Assembly (NCBI RefSeq): GCF_025913575.1
Contig: NZ_CP109785.1
Coordinates: 1,736,001 to 1,800,000, forward strand
Length of the DNA stretch: 64,000 nucleotides
Direction: 5' to 3'
DNA from: Halocatena marina
GTDB taxonomy: Archaea > Halobacteriota > Halobacteria > Halobacteriales > Haloarculaceae
In this document: piece by piece, positions 25,632 through 34,546 of the stretch
Layout: each line of letters begins with the position of its first letter
Position numbering within the stretch: position 1 is the stretch's first letter
The notes under the pieces: generated by a model
Database searches by the model: none
Seen by the model: the letters and a program-made list of their open reading frames with translations, nothing else
Told to the model about the DNA's origin: nothing
Program-made: the position numbers and the translations under genes

Positions 25632-27319
25632 TCTGAATCCACCTCGATTGTTCGGTGTTCCTCACCCCAGATACCCTCCGGTCGGTAGTAGAGGATGACG
25701 ATGAGAAGCGCACCGATAATAACGAGCCGAAGCGCCCGAATCGATGACCCAGCAGCTGCTGGGAAGAACTCCGCGAGATCAGACGTCGCCCGGGAGAAAC
25801 TCCAGAAGATGACCGACCCGAGAATCGCCCCCCGGTTGTTCGCCGTGCCACCGATGATGACCATCAGCAGGACGAAGAACGTCACGTCCATGCGGAAGAT
25901 AGACCACGTCAGCGACTGGAACTGAATCGCGGTGAGGCCTCCTGCAAATCCTGCAATAGCGCTCCCGACTGCCATACTTTGTACCTTGTAGGTGAACGTG
26001 TTCTTACCAAGCGCCGTAGCGACGTCCTCGTCCTCACGAATCGCTTTCAGAACACGACCGAACGGCGACTGTACCGCCGTTTCCGAGAGATAGTACATCA
26101 GTCCGAGCGTTGAGAACACCATCACGAGTAGGAAGCGGTCGTACTCGATGACAATGCCGAGACTCTGATGGAACTGCAGCATCCAGATCAGGTTCTGGAA
26201 CGTGCTGAGGATTGCACTCCCCACACCGCCATTCTGTAACGGTGAGATGAGCGACACCCCGAAGTACCGGACGATGAACAGCCAAACAGCGCCGATTCCG
26301 ACGATCGTGACCACGTTGACATTATCCGATCCGTATCGGTCCCAGTTCCGGCTAAGGTACACTAATCCGTAGACGTACGCCGCGAGGAGTACAACGGTCA
26401 GCAGCATCCCGATGGCGCTGGTCATCTCATTCTGGTCGTTCCCGAGAACAATGAGTGGGGCGAGTGAGACGAAGAACAGCACCGTCAGTGCAAGTCCGTA
26501 GAGTGCGTCAGATGCGGTCGCTTCGGAAAAGTAGCGTCGAACGCTGACGTACGCGTACACCCACGTGAACAGCGAGAATGTGCCGACGAACACCAGGGCA
26601 ATGAGTTCGTTGATTGCAGCCGGCGTCACAACCGTCGCAACCGTTGCGATGACGCCAGCGAGGAACCCAGCAATGAGCACATTGACCATCTGATTGTCCG
26701 CCTTGTGGGCGCGTCGACCGAAGAAGTAGCCCACACCGAGTGTGGTTAGTGCGAACGTGCCGTTCGCGATCATCCTTCGAGCACTGTCGAATTTCGTGAT
26801 GCTCGGTAGACGAGCGAGCGCGTACGTTGCTGCCATCCAGAACAGCGCCACCAAGACGCCAAACACGATTGCAGAACCCAACGTCTCCCCGGGTACCGGG
26901 AAGAGGTTGTTCAATGGACGCTCGAATCCGGCCAGCGCGCGTGGGCCATTGGCCAACCAGCGCTCCGACCGAAACAGCTGCTGGACGATATATGCCATCC
27001 CGAGCAGCGTGATAGCGAGGTAGTCCTCACGGAGCCTGATAGCCGGAAGGGAGACGAGTGCTCCAATGACTCCAGCGAACAGCGATGCGAGTACGATTGC
27101 GACGATCCACGGCAGTCCAAGGCCGAGGATGTACTGTTGTCCGGGCGACGTTGGCGGCAACACCAGCAGGGCGGTCATATACCCACCGAGCAAGTAGAAC
27201 GCCACGTGGCCGATTTCGAGGAGGCCAGTGTACCCGAACTTGATGTTCATTCCCAGCGCCAAGATAGCGAAGATACCAACCGAGATTCCGAACGCAACGA
27301 GACTTCCGGAAATCGCCAT
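25628..27319 (-). CDS. livM: Branched-chain amino acid ABC transporter permease LivM (extended)
   Basis: 564 residues from the ATG at 27319, just past the livH stop; the frame stays open to 27433 inside livH, but that part is serine-rich junk. LivM features: LGMNIKFGYTGLLEIGHVAFYLLGGYM, split by a loop, at the start and SPFGRVLKAIREDEDVATALGK (the EAA-type coupling loop), then FVLLMVIIGGTANNRGAILGS. Typical LivM has 300-420 residues. Here about 200 extra residues with several membrane segments lie in the middle (around AATYALARLPSITK to VTIVGIGAVWLFIV). Confidence 0.9.
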   Translation of the reverse strand: MAISGSLVAFGISVGIFAILALGMNIKFGYTGLLEIGHVAFYLLGGYMTALLVLPPTSPGQQYILGLGLPWIVAIVLASLFAGVIGALVSLPAIRLREDYLAITLLGMAYIVQQLFRSERWLANGPRALAGFERPLNNLFPVPGETLGSAIVFGVLVALFWMAATYALARLPSITKFDSARRMIANGTFALTTLGVGYFFGRRAHKADNQMVNVLIAGFLAGVIATVATVVTPAAINELIALVFVGTFSLFTWVYAYVSVRRYFSEATASDALYGLALTVLFFVSLAPLIVLGNDQNEMTSAIGMLLTVVLLAAYVYGLVYLSRNWDRYGSDNVNVVTIVGIGAVWLFIVRYFGVSLISPLQNGGVGSAILSTFQNLIWMLQFHQSLGIVIEYDRFLLVMVFSTLGLMYYLSETAVQSPFGRVLKAIREDEDVATALGKNTFTYKVQSMAVGSAIAGFAGGLTAIQFQSLTWSIFRMDVTFFVLLMVIIGGTANNRGAILGSVIFWSFSRATSDLAEFFPAAAGSSIRALRLVIIGALLIVILYYRPEGIWGEEHRTIEVDSE

Positions 27320-27320
27320 G

Positions 27321-28790
27321 TCAGTTCCCCCCCACGATGCCTTCCGGCTTGACGAGCAGTACGATGAACAGTACGACGAAAGCGATCGGGACGCGGTAGT
27401 TGTTCCCCACTGGGAGGACGGTGAATCCGACATCCATCGCCAGTCCCACGACGTAACTACCGATGATAACGCCGTAGATAGAGCGAATGCCCCCGAGAAT
27501 GACAGCGGCGAACATCGGCAACAGCAGGAAAAAGCCGATATTGACTTGCACGCGTGCGAGCGTCAGACCGAGGAGAACGCCCGCAATGCCCGCGAACACG
27601 CCTGCGATGATCCACGTCGCCATCATCACGCGATCAGTGTTGATGCCGGTTACCTTTGCAAGACTCAGGTTGTCCGATGAGGCCCGCATTGCTGTCCCGA
27701 GCTTTGTTTCCTGTAACAGGACGTGAAGCGACGCCATCATCAACAGCGCGATGAGAACAATGAACATCTTCAACGGGAAGACGCGAAATCGGGTCGCGTA
27801 AACGAAGTCAGCAGCAGTCTGTGGAACAGTCCGACTCCCAGCAAGGAGCCATCCAAGAACGATCAGTGAGACGACGAACGTGATAACGCCTGCGAGTTTC
27901 GGACCAATCGTTTGTGCCTCCGTGTAACCACCAGCCATACGCTTGCGGTAGACGAATGCGCCAACGGTGAGTCCAATGACCAACAGCGAAAGCACCACGA
28001 TGACCGGCCACGAGTAGCCGACGGTGAACACGGGGACGCTGTTGAGACCCTCCTCTGCGGTCGGACCAGAGTCACGAAGCTGTAAGATGAGCCCAGAGGC
28101 CGTAACGTAGAAGTCGAAAAACTTCGCAGCGGTCACGTACACAGCAGACCCAAAGATCTCCGAGACCGGGGGCAGCGCGAAGTTGCGAGATCCCCCACCG
28201 TAAATTGCCTGCGTCCCGAACCTGAGTATGAATGAAACACCAAGCGAAACGATGAGCATCGTCGCGAGTTCCGCATCTTTATCGCGGAATTTTCGGTAGA
28301 TGATCTTCTCGGTCAACGGTGCGATAACACCGACGAGAACGGCTGCCAGCAAGAGTCCTGCCCAAATGGACGGGACACCGACAGCGACGGTGGCCCCAAC
28401 AACCGTGGCCAGCAGTAGATGCACCACGAATGCGACGCCCGCTGGCGGCTGCTTTGGCCACCACGAACCACGCAATGCACTCCGTCCACCGAGGAGATAC
28501 AGTATCGCGAGCACACCGAGCCCGCCCAGCAGAAACAGCACGACGAATCCCCCGATACCGACGGAGCGTTGTCCAGTCGCCAGCGCCCCGAAGAGCGGCA
28601 CTGAGCCGGGCTTGTTCACGAACAGCGCGATGAACGCTCCAACCATCAGTAGCTCACCGTGTGCGAAGTTGGGAACTTCTGCGATACTATACACCAGCGC
28701 TAATCCGATTGCACCCATCGCGATGATGCTTCCAGTCACGATACCAGTCAGTACTGCGTTAGGTATGCCAGTGGGTGGCGAAACTATCAT
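27321..28790 (-). CDS. livH: Branched-chain amino acid ABC transporter permease LivH (extended)
   Basis: 489 residues, against about 300 in bacterial LivH. Starts GIVTGSIIAMGAIGLALVYS, IAEVPNFAHGELLMVGAF, the classic LivH opening. The coupling loop ETKLGTAMRASSDNLSLAKVTG and the final MFAAVILGGIRSIYGVIIGS are intact. Extra membrane-rich sequence lies in residues of about 75-130 and 190-320. First gene of livHMGF. Confidence 0.9.
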   Translation of the reverse strand: MIVSPPTGIPNAVLTGIVTGSIIAMGAIGLALVYSIAEVPNFAHGELLMVGAFIALFVNKPGSVPLFGALATGQRSVGIGGFVVLFLLGGLGVLAILYLLGGRSALRGSWWPKQPPAGVAFVVHLLLATVVGATVAVGVPSIWAGLLLAAVLVGVIAPLTEKIIYRKFRDKDAELATMLIVSLGVSFILRFGTQAIYGGGSRNFALPPVSEIFGSAVYVTAAKFFDFYVTASGLILQLRDSGPTAEEGLNSVPVFTVGYSWPVIVVLSLLVIGLTVGAFVYRKRMAGGYTEAQTIGPKLAGVITFVVSLIVLGWLLAGSRTVPQTAADFVYATRFRVFPLKMFIVLIALLMMASLHVLLQETKLGTAMRASSDNLSLAKVTGINTDRVMMATWIIAGVFAGIAGVLLGLTLARVQVNIGFFLLLPMFAAVILGGIRSIYGVIIGSYVVGLAMDVGFTVLPVGNNYRVPIAFVVLFIVLLVKPEGIVGGN

Positions 28791-28832
28791 ACCACCCCTC
28801 CGGCTACCGATCGTTTGTCAATACCCACCATG

Positions 28833-28840
28833 TTATATAG
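28833..28840 (-). promoter_or_regulatory. TATA box of the livHMGF operon
   Basis: On the minus strand CTATATAA lies 43-50 bases before the livH ATG at 28790, giving a leader of about 20 bases. Confidence 0.5.
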
Positions 28841-29310
28841 TACCTTTCCCAGATCCTATTTGTGTGTTACGATTAATCACAGTGTATTTGAGAAGACACG
28901 CATCGGAGTGTTCGTTTGTCAGTCCGAATCGTGATTGGGACGCCGAATCGATACCTGATCGGGCACACGCCTCGTTCTGGGATGTCTACAGCATCAGCGA
29001 CACAGAGTGCATCTCTGGACACGCATAGTACGAGTGCCGGCATCCTCTCTTCGAAACCTCGTAGCCCCACCGTATAGCTACGAAAGCCGAACAACACAAT
29101 CAGCAACCCAGTCACATCACATCACATCACATCACATCACATCACATCGTTCTACGAGACGGCTCAACAGTACTGCCAATGCTCCGCTCTATTTGACGAT
29201 AAGATCTCTGTAGTTCCGTTGTGTGATTCCACCGTCTGAAGCTAGCTTTCGCTGTGGAGTAGAGTCGGCAGAATCAATCAATGATCTCGAAACGCGAGAC
29301 CAGAGTAGTG
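28841..29310. other. Intergenic region upstream of livH
   Basis: No gene supported. It separates livH from the panE-like gene (both minus strand) and carries the (CACAT)7 repeat. The rest has no visible element. Confidence 0.4.
29113..29147 (+). repeat. Seven-unit pentanucleotide tandem repeat (CACAT)7
   Basis: Seven exact copies of CACAT with no spacer. It lies about 320 bases upstream of livH. Length (35 bp) and copy number equal those of (GCAGT)7 beyond the other end of the operon. Confidence 0.92.
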
Positions 29311-30231
29311 CTAAGGTAGTTCGTCCGATCGCTCGGCCAATCGGACGAGGTCGGCCATCGTTCGGTTGATCGGAACCTCGATGTCGTGCTGGTCTGCCAA
29401 TCGGACGATTTCACCGTTCAGTCGCTCGATCTCGGTCTGTCGTCCCGCCTCGATATCTTGGCGCATCGAGGACGTATTCGCGCCAGTTGCTTCAGCGACC
29501 GCCTTGACGTGTGAAACGATGTCCTCACGGACGGTTCGTCCCTCGCTGCGTGCGACTGCAATCGCCTCGGTGACGGCGGCTTGCAGCAGTCGTGTGCCTG
29601 GTTTGGTGTCTGCGAGACGCCCGTTCTGTACGCGCGAAAGCGCTGTGCTGGCGTTAATTCCGACGTTGACAAGCACTTTTTCCCAGACGGCGTCTCGGAT
29701 GTCGTCTGTGACTTCGGTGTCGATACCAGCACGGCTGAACGCCTCTGCAATGTACTCGACGGTCGGATCGTTCTCATCGAAATACCGACCGATAGACGTC
29801 GAACCAACGCCAGCGTGGCTGATGTGACCGGGAGCTTCTAACGTTGAACCGTGAGCTGTGACACCGGCGATGATCTGCGTTTCGGAGACGAACTCAGCGA
29901 TGGTTTCAGGATTACCGAGTCCGTTCTGGAGTGTTAGAACGTCGGCAGTGTCCAGTATCGGTTCGGCATCCGCAAGGGCTGTCTTCGTGTCGGTGCTCTT
30001 TACGAAGACGACCACAAGATCAACCGGAGCGGCTGCGTCGGGGTCGGAAACAGCGGGAACATCGACTGTCCGTTCAGTTCCGTTGAGTTCGGTGATCGTC
30101 AATCCGCTCTCGTTGATTGTGTGGACGTGTTTTTCCCACACGTCGATCAGTGTCACGTCGTGACCGTCTGCCGAGAGAAGACCACCAAACAACGACCCCA
30201 TCGCCCCGCTTCCAAGAATTGCGATATCCAT
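29311..30231 (-). CDS. 2-dehydropantoate 2-reductase-like (ApbA/PanE)
   Basis: 306 residues, standard length. The N-terminal NADPH site is ILGSGAMGSLFGGLLSADGH, then LVVVFVKSTDT and LTLQNGLGNPE. The catalytic-Lys region is WEKVLVNVGINASTALSR and the C-terminus has SSMRQDIEAGRQTEIERLNG, all PanE signatures. It would reduce ketopantoate to pantoate for CoA synthesis with NADPH. Haloarchaea often have more than one ApbA-like paralogue, so I leave the symbol blank. Divergent from the liv relic. Confidence 0.88.
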   Translation of the reverse strand: MDIAILGSGAMGSLFGGLLSADGHDVTLIDVWEKHVHTINESGLTITELNGTERTVDVPAVSDPDAAAPVDLVVVFVKSTDTKTALADAEPILDTADVLTLQNGLGNPETIAEFVSETQIIAGVTAHGSTLEAPGHISHAGVGSTSIGRYFDENDPTVEYIAEAFSRAGIDTEVTDDIRDAVWEKVLVNVGINASTALSRVQNGRLADTKPGTRLLQAAVTEAIAVARSEGRTVREDIVSHVKAVAEATGANTSSMRQDIEAGRQTEIERLNGEIVRLADQHDIEVPINRTMADLVRLAERSDELP

Positions 30232-30314
30232 CTTGGTCGAAACTAGCGGATTCGAACGGTTGTAAGTATCTATTGTACACGTTTTATGTTCAAACGATCT
30301 AATTGAGTACCAAC

Positions 30315-30838
30315 ATGGTACTCATTGGCAGTCGGGGGTTCCTCGGTGCTGTCGGGATGGTCTCAGCCGGTGTGCTAGCTGGATGTACAACTGATAGTAA
30401 TGATAGCGCGGAATCGATCACAGGGAACCACAACACACAGTCACAGCCCGGTGGAACCGGAGGAGGGGGTCGGGCATTCCCATTGGTGTGTTGCTTCCAT
30501 TTGCCGATGAGTACTCGTAGGGCGGCGCAAACGTCTTTCCGGTTGCGAAAATGACCGTTCATCAGATCAATCAAGGAAATTGAATAGACGGACAATCAAT
30601 AACGTTGGTCAAAGGCGACACCGAGGCCACGGTTGCCGCCAGCGTCACAGCGGCACGCAAACGCATCAACGACGAAAATGTTCGGGCGTTCATCGGTCCG
30701 ACCAACCTCACATTCACTGGCGTCAAAGATCTCATCGTAGAAAATAACGTCCCTGTTGTCACCCCGACAGCTGGAACGACCGAGTTAGACAGCGTCGGTG
30801 GGAACCACATCTTCCGCACCGTCTCGAACGATTCGTGA
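30315..30838 (+). pseudogene. Decayed livK (signal peptide and N-terminal half)
   Basis: The ATG at 30315 opens a Tat/lipoprotein signal (SRGFLGAVGMVSAGVLAGC). The frame shifts in the G-rich run near 30461-30472. In the new frame IPIGVLLPFADEYS ends at TAG 30518-30520, GANVFPVAKMTVHQINQGN follows to TGA 30581-30583, and IDGQSITLVKGDTEATVAAS goes on through FIGPTNLTFTGVKDL and VVTPTAGTTELDSVGG to the stop at 30836. This is the LivK order with one frameshift, two nonsense codons and loss of the C-terminal half. The twin Arg of the signal is also reduced to SR. Confidence 0.88.
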
Positions 30839-31305
30839 ACGCTCCATTCGGACGGGTGCTCAAGGGCGTCCGTGAGGACGAGCAGGCGGCACAGATGCTC
30901 GGAAAGCAAACGACGCTCGTAAAATTGCAGTTGTTCGTCATCGGCGGTGCTATTGCAGGGTTGGCCGGTGCAGTGTACGCTCACTACGTCGGAAGCGTCG
31001 TAACAGGACAGTTCGTCCCGCTCGTGACCTTCCTCGTGTGGATGGCACTGCTCCTTGGAGGGGCCGCGTCGAACAAAGGCGCGATCGTCGGCGCGTTCTT
31101 GCTCATCGCGTTCCGAAAATCGACGCGATTCCTTCCCGAAATTGAGGGCCATCCGTCGTTGATCCCGAGCCTTCGCTTCGTGGTTATTGGTCTGTTGCTC
31201 GTGTTGGTCGTTCGCTATCGGCCAGCGGGTTTACTTGGCAATCCGAACGAGATCGTTACGACCAGAGAGAGTGATGACCGTGACCGATCCGTTGCTCACC
31301 GTTGA
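30835..31305 (+). pseudogene. Decayed livM (C-terminal third)
   Basis: The frame starts abruptly inside the LivM coupling loop (NAPFGRVLKGVREDEQAAQ) and goes on through QLFVIGGAIAGLAGAVYAHY, LVWMALLLGGAASNKGAIVG and RYRPAGLLGN, the normal LivM C-terminus. It fuses to the livK relic at 30835-30838. The livK C-terminal half, all of livH and two thirds of livM are missing, best explained by one deletion. The LivM homologue inside the window (25628-27319) has the same motif order. Confidence 0.88.
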
Positions 31306-31991
31306 TTGGGTCATCAAGACGTTCGGTGGACTGACTGCGATTGATGGCGCAGCGTTCGACGTCTCGGCTGCGTCGATAACCGGACTCATCGGACCAAACG
31401 GTGCGAGAAAGACGACGCTGTTCGATGTGGTGACCGGAGTCTACACCCTAGATAGCGGACGGATGCTGTTTCAGGGCGGGGAGATCAGTGGCCAGTCCTC
31501 GACGGAGATCGCACGACAGGGCATCGGGCGAACGTTCCAGATGCCACGGCTTTTCGAAGGGATGACCGTGCTGGAGAATATCAGATTTGCAGCCATGAAT
31601 CAGATGAGTGAGTCGGTGTTGGGCGTGTTCACCAAACCTGAAACCGTCCGGAACGAAGAACGAGCGATCCGAACAGCGCGCAGAGACGCTAAGCGGCGGC
31701 GAGTGTCAAATGCTTGCAATGGTGCGGGCGCTAATGCCCAATCCTGCCGTCCTCCTGATCGACGAACCGAGCGCAGGGCTAGCACCACGGCTCATCGACC
31801 GAACGTTCGACCACATCGAACGAATTAGACAGACCGGCACCGCCGTGTTAATCGTCGAACAAAACGTCAAAGCCGGGCTACGAATCGCCGACCATGGGTA
31901 CGTACTCGACATGGGAACGAACCGCTTTGAGGGGACCGCAAGCGAACTTCGAGAGAGTGAAAAGATTCGAGACGCCCACCTCGGTGTGTAA
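31274..31991 (+). pseudogene. Decayed livG-livF fusion
   Basis: From the ATG at 31274 a LivG N-terminus reads LLTVDWVIKTFGGLTAIDGA with Walker A changed to GPNGARKTT (Gly to Arg), then GIGRTFQMPRLFEGMTVLEN. Around 31650-31680 the reading frame shifts and the similarity passes to a LivF C-terminus: ETLSGGECQMLAMVRALM, LLIDEPSAGLAPRLID, TAVLIVEQNVKAGLRIAD, ending at 31991. A deletion therefore joined livG to livF out of frame. The damaged P-loop makes function unlikely even if a frameshifted product were made. Confidence 0.88.
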
Positions 31992-32095
31992 CGGCACAGA
32001 AACGAATGTTCGTATGAACAGGATGAGCGTCTACTCGCACTCACAAGCTGGATCTGTTTCTTATCTAATATCATTCGATCTCTGTCCGATCGTCA

Positions 32096-32323
32096 TCACG
32101 TGTTAGACTGTCCCGATCCAATCGTGTGATGCGCTGTCAGGACGATTCGAAGTTTGGTTGAGAACCATCCATCAGGCAGTTCAGCTGCTTTGGGGATTGC
32201 TCCATACATCCAGAACAAAGGACTGGTTCCTTCTTGAAGTAGTGTGAGCCGTTCGAGTTCGATAGCGATGTCTGAATACGCATCGAGAAGCAGACACGGG
32301 TATATTTCTCGTGGGATGATGCG
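32096..32323 (-). pseudogene. Remnant of a Bat-type regulator (N-terminal domain)
   Basis: Minus-strand frame from just after the stop at 32324-32326 to the TGA at 32096-32098, with no start codon. It reads IIPREIYPCLLLDAYSDIAI, then ELERLTLLQEGTSPLFWMYG. It aligns with the start of the intact Bat-type gene at 33740 (VPADAFPLGRILQSHPQVEI, then ELERLVPTREEIIPLFWVES). The similarity fades after about 45 residues and there is no HTH. It lies directly downstream of the intact regulator at 32350 and is probably the remains of a third paralogue. Confidence 0.7.
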
Positions 32324-32349
32324 CTAGATTCGTGCAGCCGGCGAGAGGT

Positions 32350-33024
32350 TCATTCATCGCCGATTGGTGGCTCATTACCTCGTTCGAAGAGGGCAGCCCT
32401 GAGGAGTGATGCATTACCGCGTCTGAGACGTTGTGAAACTGCTGTGTCCGAGACGCCAATCTCATCAGCGAGGTCAACGAGGTTGATTCGTCTGGGAACA
32501 TCGAAATATCCCTTTTCGAGCGCCATGACTAGCGTTTCGTGCTGTGCGTCAGTGAGCCCGAACCCGGAGTTGATATCGTTCGGAAGGTGGGGATTGTGGA
32601 CGCTCTGGACGGTAATCGAAATTCCACGCTTAGAACACAGTCGATAGAAAGCAGCGAGCTCTTTGTGATCGTCGAACCGCAGTTGAATCGTCCAGCTATC
32701 GGATTTGCCGACAGCTTTGAGAAAAGCACCGCCGGTTTCGGCTACAACACTGGGGAGTCCCCGCATCTCCGCTGCCCACTCGGCGCGAACGAGAGATTCG
32801 CCGTTAGTGGTGTCCACAACTTCAAACGATTTGATATCGGTATCCGCTCGCAACGCGGGTTCGAGATCGTTGACCGTACCGTCTGCGACCCAAAAATAAG
32901 GGATAAACGTCTCACCGAGTGGAATAACTCGATCGAGTCGAAGATGAATACTGGACCCACCCGAAAGCGTTTCTCCGAGCGGGAAATCCTCGGCGGAGAC
33001 GACGATGGTGGTGAGAGAGCTCAT
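32350..33024 (-). CDS. Bat-type HTH_10 transcription regulator
   Basis: 224 residues: N-terminal bacterio-opsin-activator domain (SAEDFPLGETLSGGSSIHLR, then VIPLGETFIPYFWVADG) and C-terminal HTH_10 (GLTDAQHETLVMALEKGYFD, then IGVSDTAVSQRLRRGNASLL). No PAS or GAF sensor, so it is the stand-alone type. Its signal may come from partner proteins such as HalOD1 or DUF7344-like neighbours. Divergent from the DUF7344-like gene at 33211. Confidence 0.9.
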   Translation of the reverse strand: MSSLTTIVVSAEDFPLGETLSGGSSIHLRLDRVIPLGETFIPYFWVADGTVNDLEPALRADTDIKSFEVVDTTNGESLVRAEWAAEMRGLPSVVAETGGAFLKAVGKSDSWTIQLRFDDHKELAAFYRLCSKRGISITVQSVHNPHLPNDINSGFGLTDAQHETLVMALEKGYFDVPRRINLVDLADEIGVSDTAVSQRLRRGNASLLRAALFERGNEPPIGDE

Positions 33025-33210
33025 CGACGATACTCACACAGGTCTACACACTCCATATACTAAGATTCCAGTGTCACCCTGAGACAAGTTGATCCGACCG
33101 CACTCGATACTAATCTACCCGAACGGTCTTCGACGATCGGATAAGAAGTGGTTCCATGTCCAAGGCAAACGATAATGTATCTGTAGAGAGACAACATACG
33201 TGAAACGACA

Positions 33211-33543
33211 ATGGCTGGAGGAACCAACACCGGGAGTGAGTATGCCGACGTTGTCTATGCAATATTAGCGGACAGAGAACGGCGAGTCATACTTCAGGGC
33301 TTATCCGCACACGGCATGTCGGAGACCGTCTCTGAGCTCGTTCAACGCACTCAAAGTGATGGAACCAGCGGCCGCGATGATCAAGCGTTTCGCATTCGTC
33401 TTCACCACCAACATCTGCCAAAGATGACTGATGAGGGCATCGTGGAATACGATCACGACGACGGGAGCATTACCCTTACATCGAAAGGCCAGCAAGTGGA
33501 AGCAGTCAGGAGACGGACCGCCAAGCTGCTTGAGAGCGAGTGA
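33211..33543 (+). CDS. DUF7344-like winged-helix protein
   Basis: 110 residues: VVYAILADRERRVILQGLSA, SETVSELVQRTQSDG, FRIRLHHQHLPKMTDEGIVE and YDHDDGSITLTSKGQQVEA. This is the single-domain form of the fold duplicated in the gene at 16661. It resembles winged-helix DNA-binding proteins. First of three same-strand genes (this one, Bat-type, HalOD1) with gaps of 150-200 bases. Confidence 0.8.
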   Translation: MAGGTNTGSEYADVVYAILADRERRVILQGLSAHGMSETVSELVQRTQSDGTSGRDDQAFRIRLHHQHLPKMTDEGIVEYDHDDGSITLTSKGQQVEAVRRRTAKLLESE

Positions 33544-33739
33544 ATCGGCCTCAGTGATTGGATCCTACTCACTACCGGTTAACAACGATCAGGCAGAAAA
33601 ACTCACAAATTAATAGACGAATCTAATATCGGTCTTCTCTCTTTGAGCCATTCGACTTCGTACATCAAGTAGACACCGGGCCAGAATCGAGGGTTGCAAC
33701 GCAACCCTGCAACTCAAATGGTGTACGAAGGACTGAATC

Positions 33740-34390
33740 ATGGTCGCCACAATCACCGATATCCGCGTGCCTGCGGACGCATTTCCGCTCGGGCGTATCT
33801 TACAATCTCATCCACAAGTCGAGATTGAACTCGAACGCCTTGTTCCGACACGAGAGGAAATCATCCCGTTATTCTGGGTGGAAAGCGAGAACGAGGCAGC
33901 GGTCGAGGAGACGCTTGCCGATGATCCTCTCGTAGAGGAGATCGTCGAACTCACTCGAACACCTGCTCGCCTCCTCTATTCGGTCACGTGGAGTCCCGAT
34001 GTCGATGCACTCGTTCGAGTGTTCGTCGATCTCGACATCGACGTACTGAACGCCAGAGGAACAGCCAACATTTGGAGATTTCGCCTTCAGTTTTGGGAAC
34101 GGGAGCAACTGAGCCAATTTCAGCGACGGTGCCACGAAAAAGATCTCCCATTCGAACTCTTGCGGGTGTACAACCCGAAGACGCCACCCGAAGCGGGACC
34201 ACTCACAGTCGAACAGAAGGACGCCCTCGTCACGGCGTACGAAGGTGGCTATTGGGACATTCCTCGTAAAATCAATCAGCGCGAACTAGCGGAGCGTGTC
34301 GGCGTCAGCGACAACTCGATGTCACAACGACTGCGACGCGGTGCAAAGATCGCTGTTGCAGAACTACTGTACGGGAACGATAGACAGTAA
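33740..34390 (+). CDS. Bat-type HTH_10 transcription regulator
   Basis: 216 residues, same two-domain plan as the gene at 32350: IRVPADAFPLGRILQSHP and LERLVPTREEIIPLFWVES in the N-terminal domain, LTVEQKDALVTAYEGGYWDI and ERVGVSDNSMSQRLRRGAKI in HTH_10. The HTH_10 domains of the two genes are closer to each other than to that of the PAS protein at 17407, consistent with local duplication. Confidence 0.9.
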   Translation: MVATITDIRVPADAFPLGRILQSHPQVEIELERLVPTREEIIPLFWVESENEAAVEETLADDPLVEEIVELTRTPARLLYSVTWSPDVDALVRVFVDLDIDVLNARGTANIWRFRLQFWEREQLSQFQRRCHEKDLPFELLRVYNPKTPPEAGPLTVEQKDALVTAYEGGYWDIPRKINQRELAERVGVSDNSMSQRLRRGAKIAVAELLYGNDRQ

Positions 34391-34494
34391 CCCCACTACG
34401 AACGCTGGTCGGTCTTAGATGGTTTCCAGCCGAAAACAAAATGAGACTGAATCAGAATCAGCTACCGGCAGATCGAGTGTTTGCACTTGCGACT

Positions 34495-34503
34495 CTTATA
34501 AAC
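34495..34503 (+). promoter_or_regulatory. TATA box of the HalOD1 gene
   Basis: CTTATAAAC lies 44-52 bases before the ATG at 34547, predicting a leader of about 20 bases and transcription independent of the Bat gene. Confidence 0.5.
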
Positions 34504-34546
34504 ACCCTCAACAGTGAGAGCAGGAGACAGACAACTAACGGGCTAA

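Noticed and set aside
27320..27433. 38-residue N-terminal extension of LivM overlapping livH
   Set aside because: Ser- and Tyr-rich, antisense-like composition; the ATG at 27319 starts right at the first membrane segment and after the livH stop.
29113..29147. Possible CRISPR-like repeat
   Set aside because: The unit is 5 bases with no spacers; a CRISPR array needs repeats of 25-37 bases separated by unique spacers.
31274..31991. Programmed frameshift making a LivG-LivF fusion protein
   Set aside because: The P-loop has Gly to Arg and the middle of both proteins is missing, and the neighbouring livK piece carries stops; decay explains all of this better.
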